Below are positions 8,085 through 17,022 of a stretch of 64,000 nt of DNA, in pieces; the stretch's first letter is position 1; every line of letters begins with the position of its first letter. The notes beneath the pieces are model-generated. The model saw only the letters and a program-made list of their open reading frames with translations. It was not told the DNA's origin and searched no databases. Position numbers and translations under genes: made by a program. Location: assembly GCF_016908355.1 (NCBI RefSeq), contig NZ_JAFBDT010000006.1:1-64000 (forward strand), read 5' to 3'. This stretch comes from Fusibacter tunisiensis. Lineage in GTDB: Bacteria; Bacillota; Clostridia; Peptostreptococcales; Acidaminobacteraceae.

Positions 8085-8936
8085 TCATTTATTATTGTAT
8101 ACGCCATAGTTTTCCCAGATACGTTCTAACTTTGCGAGATTCTGTTCAACACCTTCTTTTTTCATACTTGTTCCTATAATCAAGGCATTTATCAAACTCA
8201 TTGGTGCAACAAGTGAATCCACAAAAGTATTCATATTATATTTGGCTGTCAAACAATAGGGTGTCTTATCATAAAGTGGTGAATTCAAGCCATCTGTAAT
8301 GCCCAATATATTAATCCCATTAGAGAGTGCATAGTCCACACAATCATAAGTTCTCTTTGAATATCTTGGAAATGAAAAAGCAATCAAAACATCTTCTTGA
8401 GAAATATTGAGCAATTGATCGTAAACGTCCTGTGCAGTTTCTCGAATCACAACAACCTCTGGCAAAATAAAATTTAAGTAAAAACCAAGGTAATTGGCAA
8501 GAATCGATGAACTTCGAAGTCCCAATATATAAACTTTTCTGGCTTTTATGAGCTGTCCAACAAAAACCTCAATCATTGGCACATCCAAATGTTCGATTGA
8601 ATGCCTAATATTTTCCATGTCACTCATCATCACACGTGCCAAGCAATCCGTATCATTTTGTCCCTTAGACATCTCAAACCTTTGGACCGTCGTCAGTTTA
8701 CTCTTAATACTTTCTTGAAGTTCTCTTTGCAACTCAGGATAACCTTCATAACCAATTGATCCAGCAAACCTGACAACAGTGGATTCACTAATATTAACTT
8801 TTTTGCCCAAAGTAGACGCAGTCATAAATGCAACTTTATCATAATTTTCAAGTATATAATCTGCAATCTTTTTATGACTTTTACTTAGCCCAATATATTC
8901 TTGTCTAATTCTAGCCAGTAAATCCGCTTTTGCCAT
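8085..8936 (-). CDS. RpiR/MurR family transcriptional regulator with SIS domain
   Basis: 283 residues. The N-terminal helix-turn-helix (residues 1-75) includes the NISESTVVRFAGSIGYEGYPE block typical of RpiR proteins. The C-terminal SIS sugar-phosphate-binding domain spans about 120-260, with VYILGLRSSS and VLIAFSFPRYS. Such proteins sense phosphosugars and control sugar or amino-sugar genes, but this one sits 20 bases downstream of the 2-oxoacid:ferredoxin oxidoreductase genes and no sugar genes are nearby. It may regulate that operon; its ligand is unknown. Confidence 0.85.
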   Translation of the reverse strand: MAKADLLARIRQEYIGLSKSHKKIADYILENYDKVAFMTASTLGKKVNISESTVVRFAGSIGYEGYPELQRELQESIKSKLTTVQRFEMSKGQNDTDCLARVMMSDMENIRHSIEHLDVPMIEVFVGQLIKARKVYILGLRSSSILANYLGFYLNFILPEVVVIRETAQDVYDQLLNISQEDVLIAFSFPRYSKRTYDCVDYALSNGINILGITDGLNSPLYDKTPYCLTAKYNMNTFVDSLVAPMSLINALIIGTSMKKEGVEQNLAKLERIWENYGVYNNK

Positions 8937-8956
8937 ACAGTCACCACTTCTTTAAT

Positions 8957-9496
8957 TTAATAGTTTTTTGCCAATTCATATCCCTTCTGAAGTGCCATCT
9001 TATTTAGGTCTTCAGTACCTCTAGGAATTCTTGCCAAAATTGCTTTTTCAAGATTTTCTTTTGTAACAACATTGCTTAGTCCAACAATCAGTCCTAAAGC
9101 AACAATATTTGCAACTATTTCTTTACCGACTTCTGTCCGTGCTGTTCTCAATATAGGTGCTTTAATCACTTTTGAAGCCGTTAAGCCTTCTGGCAATTCT
9201 AAGGTTTCATCCACAATAATAATGCCGTCTTCAGAGATGTCCGTAATATACTTATTACAGGCTACCTGAGTCAATGATAAAACCATATTGGGCAAAGTAA
9301 CTTTTGGAAAATCAATATCAGACTCACTGATAATAACCTCCGCTTTACTCGCACCACCTCTGGCCTCTGGTCCATAACTTTGTGTTTGAATTGCATTCTT
9401 ATTATCCTTAAGCGCGGCTTCAGCTAAAATAATACCCGCTGTAATCAAGCCTTGTCCGCCAGATCCTGTTAATCTCAGTTCAAGTTGTTTTTGCAT
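8957..9496 (-). CDS. korC: 2-oxoacid:ferredoxin oxidoreductase, gamma subunit
   Basis: About 179 residues. The gamma subunit of these complexes contributes to the coenzyme A and subunit interface; the family block LTGSGGQGLITAG is at the N-terminus, followed by QSYGPEARGG near residue 45. I chose the ATG at 9496 because AAAGGAGA lies about ten bases before it, instead of the in-frame start 21 bases upstream that overlaps this site. It is the last of four subunit genes. Together they oxidise a 2-oxoacid with CoA and ferredoxin to an acyl-CoA, CO2 and reduced ferredoxin. Confidence 0.92.
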   Translation of the reverse strand: MQKQLELRLTGSGGQGLITAGIILAEAALKDNKNAIQTQSYGPEARGGASKAEVIISESDIDFPKVTLPNMVLSLTQVACNKYITDISEDGIIIVDETLELPEGLTASKVIKAPILRTARTEVGKEIVANIVALGLIVGLSNVVTKENLEKAILARIPRGTEDLNKMALQKGYELAKNY

Positions 9497-9530
9497 ACCA
9501 ATCCGATCTCCTTTCAACAGTTTCAGTCAA

Positions 9531-10343
9531 CTATTTAAACATTTCAATGATTTGATCGTAAAGTTCTGTGTACTCCGGCTCTTCCACATTTACAAATTCT
9601 CCCATTAGGAATTTGCCTTGTTTCTTCTCCGGTGGCAATTTTTCTGCGACTTTATGATCCACAAAACTGTCTTTCAAGAAATTCATCATATCCACAACTG
9701 AACCTTTTTTGTTCTTTCGTCCATAATAAGTTGGACATATTGAAATTGCCTCTACTAAAGAAAAACCTTTATGCTTAATGGCAGATTCAATATATTTATC
9801 CAATTGATTCACATGATAAACGGTTCCTTTGGCTGCAAAAGTTGCCCCAGCACCGACTGCAAGTTTTGTAATGTCAAATGGCTTGTCGATATTACCATAA
9901 GGTGCTGTCGTCCCCTTATCGTGCGTTGGCGTTGTTGGTGAATATTGACCACCTGTCATCCCATAAATATTGTTGTTAAAACAAATCGTTGTAAGGCCAA
10001 TATTTCTTCTTGAGGCATGAATCAAATGATTTCCGCCAATTGCAGACAAATCTCCATCTCCTGCAATAACAATAACTTCCAATTCAGGATTTGCAAGTTT
10101 TACGCCAGTTGCAAAAGCTAAAGCACGTCCATGCGTTGTATGAAGTGTATTAAAATCCATATAGCCCGGCGCTCTTGATGAACACCCAATTCCAGATACG
10201 ATACAAACTTTGTCCTTGTCGAGTTTAAGCTTATCAATTGCTCTGGCTATAGAGGCCATAATTATACCGTGTCCACAGCCTGGACACCATATATGCGGCA
10301 ATTTATCTGTTCTAAAATAATTTTCTACTAAAGGCTGATTCAT
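9531..10343 (-). CDS. korB: 2-oxoacid:ferredoxin oxidoreductase, beta subunit (thiamine diphosphate binding)
   Basis: 270 residues. It carries the thiamine diphosphate site: IWCPGCGHG at 18-26, the GDGDLSAIGGNH motif near 95 and NNNIYGMTGGQ near 125. It starts with ATG after AAGGAGG, with the start overlapping the korA stop (TAATG), which implies coupled translation. The subunit organisation fits 2-oxoglutarate or branched-chain 2-oxoacid oxidoreductases (Kor/Vor type); the true substrate cannot be assigned from sequence alone. Confidence 0.93.
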   Translation of the reverse strand: MNQPLVENYFRTDKLPHIWCPGCGHGIIMASIARAIDKLKLDKDKVCIVSGIGCSSRAPGYMDFNTLHTTHGRALAFATGVKLANPELEVIVIAGDGDLSAIGGNHLIHASRRNIGLTTICFNNNIYGMTGGQYSPTTPTHDKGTTAPYGNIDKPFDITKLAVGAGATFAAKGTVYHVNQLDKYIESAIKHKGFSLVEAISICPTYYGRKNKKGSVVDMMNFLKDSFVDHKVAEKLPPEKKQGKFLMGEFVNVEEPEYTELYDQIIEMFK

Positions 10344-11476
10344 TAGAGCACCTCCTTGAATATGTCAGTTAATTCTTTTGGCGTAATTATTTCCCCATTT
10401 GCCTTGCCATAGAATCGAACTGAACAAGCAGATTTCACAACACGCTCAACCTCGAGTTTCAACTGCCCATAATTTAATTCAGTTACTAAAATATCCTTAA
10501 TTTTGCCAGTGTACTCTAATAATTTTTTTTCAGGGAAAGGCCAAAGTGTAATCGGTCTAAAAAGGCCTACTTTTACACCCTCTTCTCTCAGCGATTTTAC
10601 CACTGCCTTAGCAGTTCTTGCAGTACCACCATAAGCTAAAATCATATACTCAGCATCGTCCATTAAGAATTCTTCAAAATCTACAATATCATCTACATGA
10701 TCTGACACTTTTGACATCAAACGGTCCATGAGTTTTTGGGCATTTTGAGTACTATTGCTCGGGAAACCTGTTTCATCATGCATTAATCCTGTCACATGAT
10801 ATCTGTAGCCTGCCCCGAAATCCGCCATTTTAGGAACGATATCCCCTTCTTCTACTCTATAAGCTTTATAATCCGACCCCGCTTCTGGCCGAATTCGATT
10901 AAATATCTCAATTTCTGAAACTTCAGGAATTTCTATTTTTTCACGCATATGACCTGTGATTTCATCTGTTAACAAAATAACAGGTGTTCTATATTTTTCA
11001 GCCAGATTAAAAGCTCTTACTGTTAAATCAAATGTTTCTTTTACAGAATCTGGTGTTAAGCAAATAACTGGGTGATCGCCATGCGTTCCCCACATTGCTT
11101 GCATTACATCACCCTGACCTGGTGCAGTTGGTAAGCCCGTACTCGGACCGCCTCTTTGAACATTGACGATAACAAGCGGAATTTCAGCAAGTGCTGCATA
11201 ACCGATGTTTTCTTGCTTTAAAGAAAAACCAGGACCTGATGTTGCTGTCATTGCTTTTACGCCTGTCAAAGATGCACCTATTGCTGCAGCAATGCCTCCA
11301 ATTTCATCTTCCATTTGTATAAACTTTCCACCCAATCGTGGGAGTCTTTCTGCTGACAATTCAGCAATTTCAGTTGATGGTGTTATTGGGTATCCAGAAT
11401 AAAATCGCATACCTGCCATTAATGCACCTTCGACACATGCTTCATTGCCTTGAAGAAACTTAACTGTTTTAGACAT
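10343..11476 (-). CDS. korA: 2-oxoacid:ferredoxin oxidoreductase, alpha subunit
   Basis: 377 residues. The pyrimidine-binding (PYR) half has GNEACVEGAL near the N-terminus, GYPITPSTEI near 30, MEDEIGGIAAAIGAS near 56-70 and ATSGPGFSLKQE near 80, all typical of the KorA/VorB family. Residues 270 to the end form the transketolase C-terminal-like domain. It overlaps korD by eight bases and korB by one base, so the three are one translation-coupled unit. In an amino-acid fermenter this complex would process 2-oxoacids left by transamination. Confidence 0.93.
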   Translation of the reverse strand: MSKTVKFLQGNEACVEGALMAGMRFYSGYPITPSTEIAELSAERLPRLGGKFIQMEDEIGGIAAAIGASLTGVKAMTATSGPGFSLKQENIGYAALAEIPLVIVNVQRGGPSTGLPTAPGQGDVMQAMWGTHGDHPVICLTPDSVKETFDLTVRAFNLAEKYRTPVILLTDEITGHMREKIEIPEVSEIEIFNRIRPEAGSDYKAYRVEEGDIVPKMADFGAGYRYHVTGLMHDETGFPSNSTQNAQKLMDRLMSKVSDHVDDIVDFEEFLMDDAEYMILAYGGTARTAKAVVKSLREEGVKVGLFRPITLWPFPEKKLLEYTGKIKDILVTELNYGQLKLEVERVVKSACSVRFYGKANGEIITPKELTDIFKEVL

Positions 11477-11684
11477 CTTCCTTACCTCCTAGAAAAATTG
11501 CAAAATCTGGACATCTCATTTGGCACATGCCACATTTAATACAATTTTCCCTATCCAGCATGGTCACTTTTCCATTTTCATTAAATCCCAGAACTTGCTT
11601 GGGACAAAATGCGATACAGATGCCACATCCTTTACACCAATCTTCTTTAATATGAATCGTCAAATTTTCTCTGTTTTCAGCCAT
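11469..11684 (-). CDS. korD: Small ferredoxin-type subunit of 2-oxoacid oxidoreductase
   Basis: 71 residues with two 4Fe-4S motifs: CKGCGICIAFCP (residues 17-28) and CIKCGMCQMRCP (48-59). It passes electrons from the thiamine centre to free ferredoxin. AAAGGAGG lies before the ATG. It is the first gene of the operon and has a promoter about 30 bases upstream. Confidence 0.93.
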   Translation of the reverse strand: MAENRENLTIHIKEDWCKGCGICIAFCPKQVLGFNENGKVTMLDRENCIKCGMCQMRCPDFAIFLGGKEDV

Positions 11685-11711
11685 TGCAAGACCTCCTTTA
11701 CACTCTCTTTA

Positions 11712-11739
11712 ATCATAACACAGGTCATATGTTTTGCAA
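11712..11739 (-). promoter_or_regulatory. Predicted sigma-A promoter of the korDABC operon
   Basis: On the minus strand TTGCAA (11739-11734), 16 bases, TATGAT (11717-11712), with an extended TG one base before the -10 box. It is placed about 27 bases before the korD start codon. Confidence 0.65.
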
Positions 11740-11828
11740 GGACAAATTCATTTTATCTCGTAATTTTTATAATTTTGCAATTTTTCATTCATTTTGTATA
11801 TTTGGCTAATAGTATCATTGTATACAGT

Positions 11829-12257
11829 TTAGCGCGATCCCTTGCATGGCGTGTTAAAAAAATCTGGAAGGTGTACTTCAAAGAAAGAAAAATCTGGATC
11901 CGGGTCAAGAGTGTCTCGAAGAACAAGGTTTTCCTTTTCAAAAAAAGCCTTCGTGTTGCTGTTGCTTTTCACATAAACAAGAGGATGCCTGGTATGGTCC
12001 AAATAATTAAGGGCAGCCCTCAAAAGACCATCACCAAACTGTAAGCCTCTCTGGTTACTGTCTACTAAAATAAAATCAATAATCGGGACTGACTCATTTT
12101 CAGTGATACTGCATACACCATGAATGCATCCAGATTCAACAACAACAAAACAAGTGGCTTTAAGTACGTAATCACTAAATTTATCACACGCATTTCTTTT
12201 CAAAAGCGCCAAAATGGCTGGTGTTTCATCAGGATTCTGCTTTCTGATTTCGATCAT
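11829..12257 (-). CDS. GNAT family acetyltransferase-like protein
   Basis: About 142 residues. The fold is suggested by IDFILVDSNQRGLQFGDGLLRAA, which matches the acetyl-CoA binding strand-helix block (R/Q-x-x-G-x-G/A) of GNAT proteins in an atypical form. The N-terminus MIEIRKQNPDETPAI also looks GNAT-like. The substrate is unknown. It overlaps the 3' end of scpB by 29 bases, with the ATG just after a purine-rich GAGG. It is the last gene of the cca-scpA-scpB unit. Confidence 0.6.
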   Translation of the reverse strand: MIEIRKQNPDETPAILALLKRNACDKFSDYVLKATCFVVVESGCIHGVCSITENESVPIIDFILVDSNQRGLQFGDGLLRAALNYLDHTRHPLVYVKSNSNTKAFFEKENLVLRDTLDPDPDFSFFEVHLPDFFNTPCKGSR

Positions 12258-12849
12258 CCTCAGCACCCTCCTCCTCATTCTCTTTTAGAGATTCAAAAAT
12301 CGTTTTTCCACCAAAGTCTTCTAGATTGGGTAGATCTTTTAAAGATTTAAAACCAAAACTCTTCAAAAAAAGATCTGTTGTGCCATATATTTGTGGACGT
12401 CCTATTCTTTCTAATTTGCCAACAACTTCTACCAGTCCGCGCTCAATTAAACTTTGAATCGGACTGTCACAATTTACGCCGCGTACCTGTTCAATATCAA
12501 GTTTCGTAATGGGTTGCTGATAAGCGACAATCGTCAAAACTTCCAGAGCCGAATTTGATAATCCCTTGCTTTTAGTCGTCACACATAATTTCTCGATATA
12601 GGGGAAATTGTCTTTTCGTGAAGCCAATTGATATTTTTTATTAACTTCAACAATTTGAACCCCCCTATTTTCACTTTCAAATTGCGCCATCATTTCGTGG
12701 ATGATTTTTTCAACCGTACTGGGTTTAACCTCTAAAATGCTTGCAATTTTTGTCCCGCTTAAGGGTTCCCCCCATACAAAAAGAAGGGACTCAATAATAG
12801 ATTTATAGCCCACTTCTTGGTCAATGGCTTTCATATTTATGAGATCCAT
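12229..12849 (-). CDS. scpB: Segregation and condensation protein B
   Basis: 206 residues. ScpB is a dimeric winged-helix protein that joins ScpA and Smc in the bacterial condensin. Visible family blocks are IESLLFVWGEPL near 19, LEVLTIVAYQQPITK near 103 and RGLVEVVGKLERIGRPQIYGTT near 135-155. It begins at the last base of scpA (overlap of one base), with GGAGG before the ATG. The C-terminal tail is acidic. It ends in TGA, which shows TGA acts as stop in this genome. Confidence 0.95.
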   Translation of the reverse strand: MDLINMKAIDQEVGYKSIIESLLFVWGEPLSGTKIASILEVKPSTVEKIIHEMMAQFESENRGVQIVEVNKKYQLASRKDNFPYIEKLCVTTKSKGLSNSALEVLTIVAYQQPITKLDIEQVRGVNCDSPIQSLIERGLVEVVGKLERIGRPQIYGTTDLFLKSFGFKSLKDLPNLEDFGGKTIFESLKENEEEGAEDDRNQKAES

Positions 12850-13610
12850 TACACATCCTCCTCATGAATTTTCCTTACAATTTCTATATCTTCAAAAAGA
12901 CCACTCTGCTGAATTGCTATGCGTTTCATTTTTAGAAGTTCTAAAACAGCTAAAAAAGTAACCACAATTTCCTCTCTCGTTTTAACCGAGCCAAATAAGT
13001 TGGAAAAATAAACCGTTGAATTTTGAAACAAATTGGTCTCTATAAAGTCTATCTTCTCTTCAACTGTAAATTGATCTCTTTTAATGCCCTTAAAAAATGA
13101 TTTTCGATTGTGATCATAACGATCTGCTTTTGTTAAAAGTCTCTGTACAGCTTCTATCAATAACTCTTTTTCTAAATCATCATTCAACGTATTCATATCT
13201 GTTGCCTTCACATAAAGACCAAGTTCTTCCTGCTCTTTAAAAACAAGTTCATCTAAAGAACTCTCTCGATGCCTTAATGCATTTGACGCTTCTTTAAATT
13301 TTTTGTACTCAATCAACCTTGCAACCAATTCACGTCGTGGATCCTCCTCTGAAAAATCATATGTTTCCATATCTGCATTGGTATCAGGCAACAACATTTT
13401 TGATTTGATTTCTAAAAGCGTAGACGCCATGACTAAAAATTCCGTTGTCATATCAAGATCCATTTCAGGTAATTCATCCAATATTTTTAAGTACTGATTG
13501 GTTACCTTTACAATTGGAATGTCATAGATATCAATTTCATCTTTTGTTATTAAATGAAGGAGTAGATCAAGTGGTCCTTCAAAAGCATCTACTTTTATCT
13601 CTATTTTCAT
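12849..13610 (-). CDS. scpA: Segregation and condensation protein A (kleisin)
   Basis: 253 residues. ScpA is the kleisin that bridges the Smc heads. The N-terminal family signature FEGPLDLLLHLI at residues 9-20 is intact, as are the DIYDIPI and MDLDMTTEFLVMASTLLEIKSKMLLP blocks. The C-terminal winged helix spans about 170-245. The 5' end overlaps the 3' end of the upstream nucleotidyltransferase gene by 32 bases. ScpAB are adjacent, as in most Firmicutes. Confidence 0.95.
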   Translation of the reverse strand: MKIEIKVDAFEGPLDLLLHLITKDEIDIYDIPIVKVTNQYLKILDELPEMDLDMTTEFLVMASTLLEIKSKMLLPDTNADMETYDFSEEDPRRELVARLIEYKKFKEASNALRHRESSLDELVFKEQEELGLYVKATDMNTLNDDLEKELLIEAVQRLLTKADRYDHNRKSFFKGIKRDQFTVEEKIDFIETNLFQNSTVYFSNLFGSVKTREEIVVTFLAVLELLKMKRIAIQQSGLFEDIEIVRKIHEEDV

Positions 13611-14796
13611 AAATCCCCTTTATCCATAAAAGTTCGTCATCATATGACAGTCTAAGTGAATGGTCAAGTTTATACTTAAGAAGCATCTCCAGAAGTTTGC
13701 CAATTTCAGGGCCTCTAGGAATTCCCATTCGAATTAAATCATATCCTGTCGCCGTAACTTTAAAACTGGCCAAATGTGTCATAAAATAAATGATTTGATC
13801 TTTCTTTATGTCCGTTAAGGCACACGACATCAAGCTTTCAACTCTCATATTATACAACATTTTGTAAATCTCGTAACCATTTTTATCTAAAACAGCAGGG
13901 GCCTCCCATTTTTCAACACATTCAATTTCTTTAATAAGAGGCGTAAAATAGGAATCCAAGTTCCGTAAAAGCGTAAACTCTTGATTAAAAGCCCAGAGAA
14001 AATAAACATACGGCCAAAGACCATATACGGCGCCAAAAACAGGACGCATTTCAAAGAAAAGTTTTGTAAAATCACGAAAATCTGGAATTAAATTATACTG
14101 GCTGTAAGCACATAAAAGGTGTTCTCCAGAGGGTTCAAGCGCATCTTGCCATAGTATTTTTAAAAACCTACCGCGATTCAGAGAAAGAATTTCCACAGCA
14201 GGGTTAAAAATTGACTTTTGATCCTCAATAATTCTAAATTTATACAGCGTCATATATTTTATTGCCCGCAAATATCGAGAAGGATCTTCCTTATAAGACG
14301 CCTTATGAAGCACTCTTAAAAATCGCCGATCTATATCTGGCCAAAAATGTGGGTGGGCCAATTGAATTGCCTTTAACACATCGGCTTTTTTGGGTTTTAA
14401 TTGCGTGAACCACGCCATCGTTTTTTCAGACAAGGGTACAATACCAGTATTTACCGTAAAATCTCTTCTTTCAAGGTCATCTAAAAGTGTTACGTTATAG
14501 ATCACATTTGGAACCCCATCATAGTTAGGGTAAAAATCACGCCTGGGGGCTGCAAAATCATAAGTAAATAATGTCCCTTTATAATGAGCTGTTTTTATTT
14601 TAGATCGACTTATTGGATAAAATGCAGTCAAACGTTCAATAAATTGATCAAAATCACCCATCACAATAAAATCAATATCATTTGAATCGAGGCCAAGAAC
14701 AAGGTTGCGTATACAGCCTCCAACAAAGTACAGATCAATTGGCATATTTTCTTGTAAACTCAATAAGTTTTTGAAAAATTCTGCATCTACACACAT
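13579..14796 (-). CDS. CCA-adding/poly(A) polymerase family nucleotidyltransferase
   Basis: 405 residues. The N-terminal head has FVGGCIRNLVLG, the metal-binding DIDFIV acidic pair near residue 40 and RRDFTVN near 108, marks of class II tRNA nucleotidyltransferases. These enzymes repair or build the CCA 3' end of tRNA. The C-terminal region is divergent; it lacks an obvious HD domain. The gene lies before scpA and overlaps it. It could be a CCA enzyme, or a specialised A- or CC-adding enzyme; that cannot be decided by eye. Confidence 0.78.
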   Translation of the reverse strand: MCVDAEFFKNLLSLQENMPIDLYFVGGCIRNLVLGLDSNDIDFIVMGDFDQFIERLTAFYPISRSKIKTAHYKGTLFTYDFAAPRRDFYPNYDGVPNVIYNVTLLDDLERRDFTVNTGIVPLSEKTMAWFTQLKPKKADVLKAIQLAHPHFWPDIDRRFLRVLHKASYKEDPSRYLRAIKYMTLYKFRIIEDQKSIFNPAVEILSLNRGRFLKILWQDALEPSGEHLLCAYSQYNLIPDFRDFTKLFFEMRPVFGAVYGLWPYVYFLWAFNQEFTLLRNLDSYFTPLIKEIECVEKWEAPAVLDKNGYEIYKMLYNMRVESLMSCALTDIKKDQIIYFMTHLASFKVTATGYDLIRMGIPRGPEIGKLLEMLLKYKLDHSLRLSYDDELLWIKGIYENRDKSRCF

Positions 14797-14830
14797 AATT
14801 AGCCCCCTCTCCCATTATAATGAATAAAAA

Positions 14831-14863
14831 AACCATCTGCAACGGAAGTCGTTACAGATGGTT
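14831..14863 (-). terminator. Rho-independent terminator of the nucleoside salvage operon
   Basis: Minus-strand stem of 13 pairs with one mismatch (arms 14851-14863 and 14831-14843) followed by a U run. It lies directly after the pdp stop codon. Confidence 0.88.
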
Positions 14864-14868
14864 TGATT

Positions 14869-16170
14869 TTATTCTACAATTTCATAGATATACTGGACTG
14901 GATCAGGTGCATTTTTCCCCATGATAAATGCTGATTTCACCATTTTTTCAGCCTCTTTATTGTTTTCCAAATTACTATGGAGGATACACAAGGTATCTCC
15001 TAAGTTCACGTGATCTCCCATTTTTTTCTTAAGTGTAATGCCAGCAGCATAGTCAATCTTGTCTTCTTTGGTACGTCGTCCTGCCCCTAAAAGCATGGCC
15101 GATATTCCGACTTTTTCTGCATCAAACCCTGTTACATACCCTTCAATGCCTGCTTTTACTTCAATCTGTCTTGACGCTTGAGGCAATTTTTCTGGGTGAT
15201 CAACAACACTTGGATCACCACCTTGAATTTTAATAAACACTTTCAACTGTTCAAGTGCGTCACCAGAAGCAATAACTTTTTCAAAGTGTTTTCGTGCCAA
15301 TTCCAAAGTATCAAATGCCCCTCCAAGAACAGCCATATAGGAAGCGATGGTTAGAGCAACTTCAGTCTCATCCTTTGCGCCTCTGCCACTTAAAACATCA
15401 ATTGCCTCACGCACTTCATTTGCATTTCCAACTTCATGTCCCAAAGGTTGATCCATGTTTGTAATAACAGCAACTGTCTTTCTATTAAGCGATTTTCCAA
15501 TGTCTACCATGGTCCGTGCAAGTACTTTCGCTTCCTCTAAGGATTTCATAAATGCGCCCGAGCCCACTTTAACGTCTAAAACAATAGCATCCGCACCAGA
15601 CGCAATTTTTTTACCCATAATCGAGCTGGCTATTAATGGTATTGAATTTATTGTCCCTGTTACATCTCTTAAAGCATAAATCTTTTTATCAGCTGGCGTT
15701 AAATCCCCTGATTGTCCCACAAGTGCCATTTTATAAGTGTTAACATTGTGAATAAACTCATCTGCAGTAAGTTCTATCTTAAACCCTTCAATAGACTCTA
15801 GCTTGTCAATGGTTCCACCAGTGTGCCCTAGCCCTCTACCAGACATTTTAGCAACTGGGACACCCACCGAAGCCACAAGTGGTGTTACCACAAGGCTAAT
15901 TTTATCACCAACGCCACCCGTTGAATGTTTGTCTACTTTTATGCCGTGAATTGCAGACAAATCTACTGTATCTCCAGAACGTACAAAAGCATCTGTAAGT
16001 TCTGCAGTCTCTTCAGCTTCCATTCCTACAAAATATACAGCCATTAAGAAGGCTGACATTTGATAGTCTGGTATTTCACCTTTTGTATAGCCTAAAATCA
16101 TAAAATCAATTTCTTCTTTGCTTAATCTACCGCCTAGTTTTTTCTTATTGATTACATCAACTGCTCTCAT
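14869..16170 (-). CDS. pdp: Pyrimidine-nucleoside phosphorylase
   Basis: 433 residues. It splits uridine or thymidine with phosphate into a base and (deoxy)ribose 1-phosphate. The signature for thymidine/pyrimidine phosphorylases is visible as SGRGLGHTGGTIDKLES near 110-126, with KHSTGGVGDK near 81-90 for phosphate binding. GGAGG precedes the ATG. It forms an operon with punA and deoB: the released sugar phosphate goes to DeoB. Whether it is strictly thymidine-specific (deoA) or broad (pdp) is not certain; the length and organism favour pdp. Confidence 0.93.
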   Translation of the reverse strand: MRAVDVINKKKLGGRLSKEEIDFMILGYTKGEIPDYQMSAFLMAVYFVGMEAEETAELTDAFVRSGDTVDLSAIHGIKVDKHSTGGVGDKISLVVTPLVASVGVPVAKMSGRGLGHTGGTIDKLESIEGFKIELTADEFIHNVNTYKMALVGQSGDLTPADKKIYALRDVTGTINSIPLIASSIMGKKIASGADAIVLDVKVGSGAFMKSLEEAKVLARTMVDIGKSLNRKTVAVITNMDQPLGHEVGNANEVREAIDVLSGRGAKDETEVALTIASYMAVLGGAFDTLELARKHFEKVIASGDALEQLKVFIKIQGGDPSVVDHPEKLPQASRQIEVKAGIEGYVTGFDAEKVGISAMLLGAGRRTKEDKIDYAAGITLKKKMGDHVNLGDTLCILHSNLENNKEAEKMVKSAFIMGKNAPDPVQYIYEIVE

Positions 16171-16185
16171 TTATTATCCTCCACT

Positions 16186-17007
16186 TTACGCTATTTCCAC
16201 AATTCGACTTACCAGACGAATAAATGTACTTTGAACCCTTTGTGCGACTTCAACAACTTCCGCATGATTCAGGGGTGTTTTCTGGATTCCTGCTGCCATA
16301 TTTGTGATACATGAAATCCCTGTAACCTTCATTCCCATATGTGCCGCTACCAGTGCTTCCGGTGCAGTAGACATCCCTACTGCATCTCCACCAAGCATAG
16401 CGGCTAACTTAACTTCAGCAGGTGTTTCATAAGATGGTCCCGTGAAGTAAAAATAAACACCTTGTTTCAAATCAATAGCCATCGTCTTTGAGGCTTCTAA
16501 AATTTTTTGATTGAACGCATGGTCATAAATATTAGAAACATCTGGAAATCTCGGTCCCAAGTTAGAGTCATTAGGACCAATCAAAGGATTTACACCCATA
16601 ATATTAATTTGGTCTGTAATCAGCATTAAACTGCCTCCAGTAAAATCTGGATTTAAGCCACCTGCTGCATTTGTCAAAATCACATGTTCTACCCCTAAGG
16701 CTTTCATAACCCGGACTGGAAATGTAATGTCCTGTATGGAATACCCTTCATAGTAATGGAAACGGCCTTGCATCGCGATAACTTTTTTTCCCATAAATCT
16801 TCCCGCTACAAACTGACCCGCATGGCCTTCAACCGTTGAAACAGGAAAATGAGGTATATTCTTATATGGGATTTGTACGGGTGATTCTATAGAATCTGCC
16901 ACAACACCTAATCCAGAACCAAGAATCAAACCAATTTCAGGAACTTCAACTAAATGTCTGTTAATATGTGCTTTTGCTTCCTGAATTCTAACCATTAAAT
17001 CAATCAT
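16186..17007 (-). CDS. punA: Purine-nucleoside phosphorylase (trimeric type)
   Basis: 273 residues. It splits guanosine and inosine, and their deoxy forms, with phosphate. Family marks are LILGSGLG near 27, the HAGQ phosphate-site histidine near 63, MQGRFHYYEGY near 80 and the MSTAPEALVAAHMG segment near 215. GGAGG lies before the ATG. It is the middle gene of deoB-punA-pdp; all three feed ribose and deoxyribose phosphates into central metabolism. Confidence 0.95.
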   Translation of the reverse strand: MIDLMVRIQEAKAHINRHLVEVPEIGLILGSGLGVVADSIESPVQIPYKNIPHFPVSTVEGHAGQFVAGRFMGKKVIAMQGRFHYYEGYSIQDITFPVRVMKALGVEHVILTNAAGGLNPDFTGGSLMLITDQINIMGVNPLIGPNDSNLGPRFPDVSNIYDHAFNQKILEASKTMAIDLKQGVYFYFTGPSYETPAEVKLAAMLGGDAVGMSTAPEALVAAHMGMKVTGISCITNMAAGIQKTPLNHAEVVEVAQRVQSTFIRLVSRIVEIA

Positions 17008-17022
17008 GAAATACCTCCTAAT

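Noticed and set aside
11829-12257. GNAT-like gene as part of ScpB
   Set aside because: It is in another frame with its own start and acetyltransferase-like block; ScpB already has its normal length.
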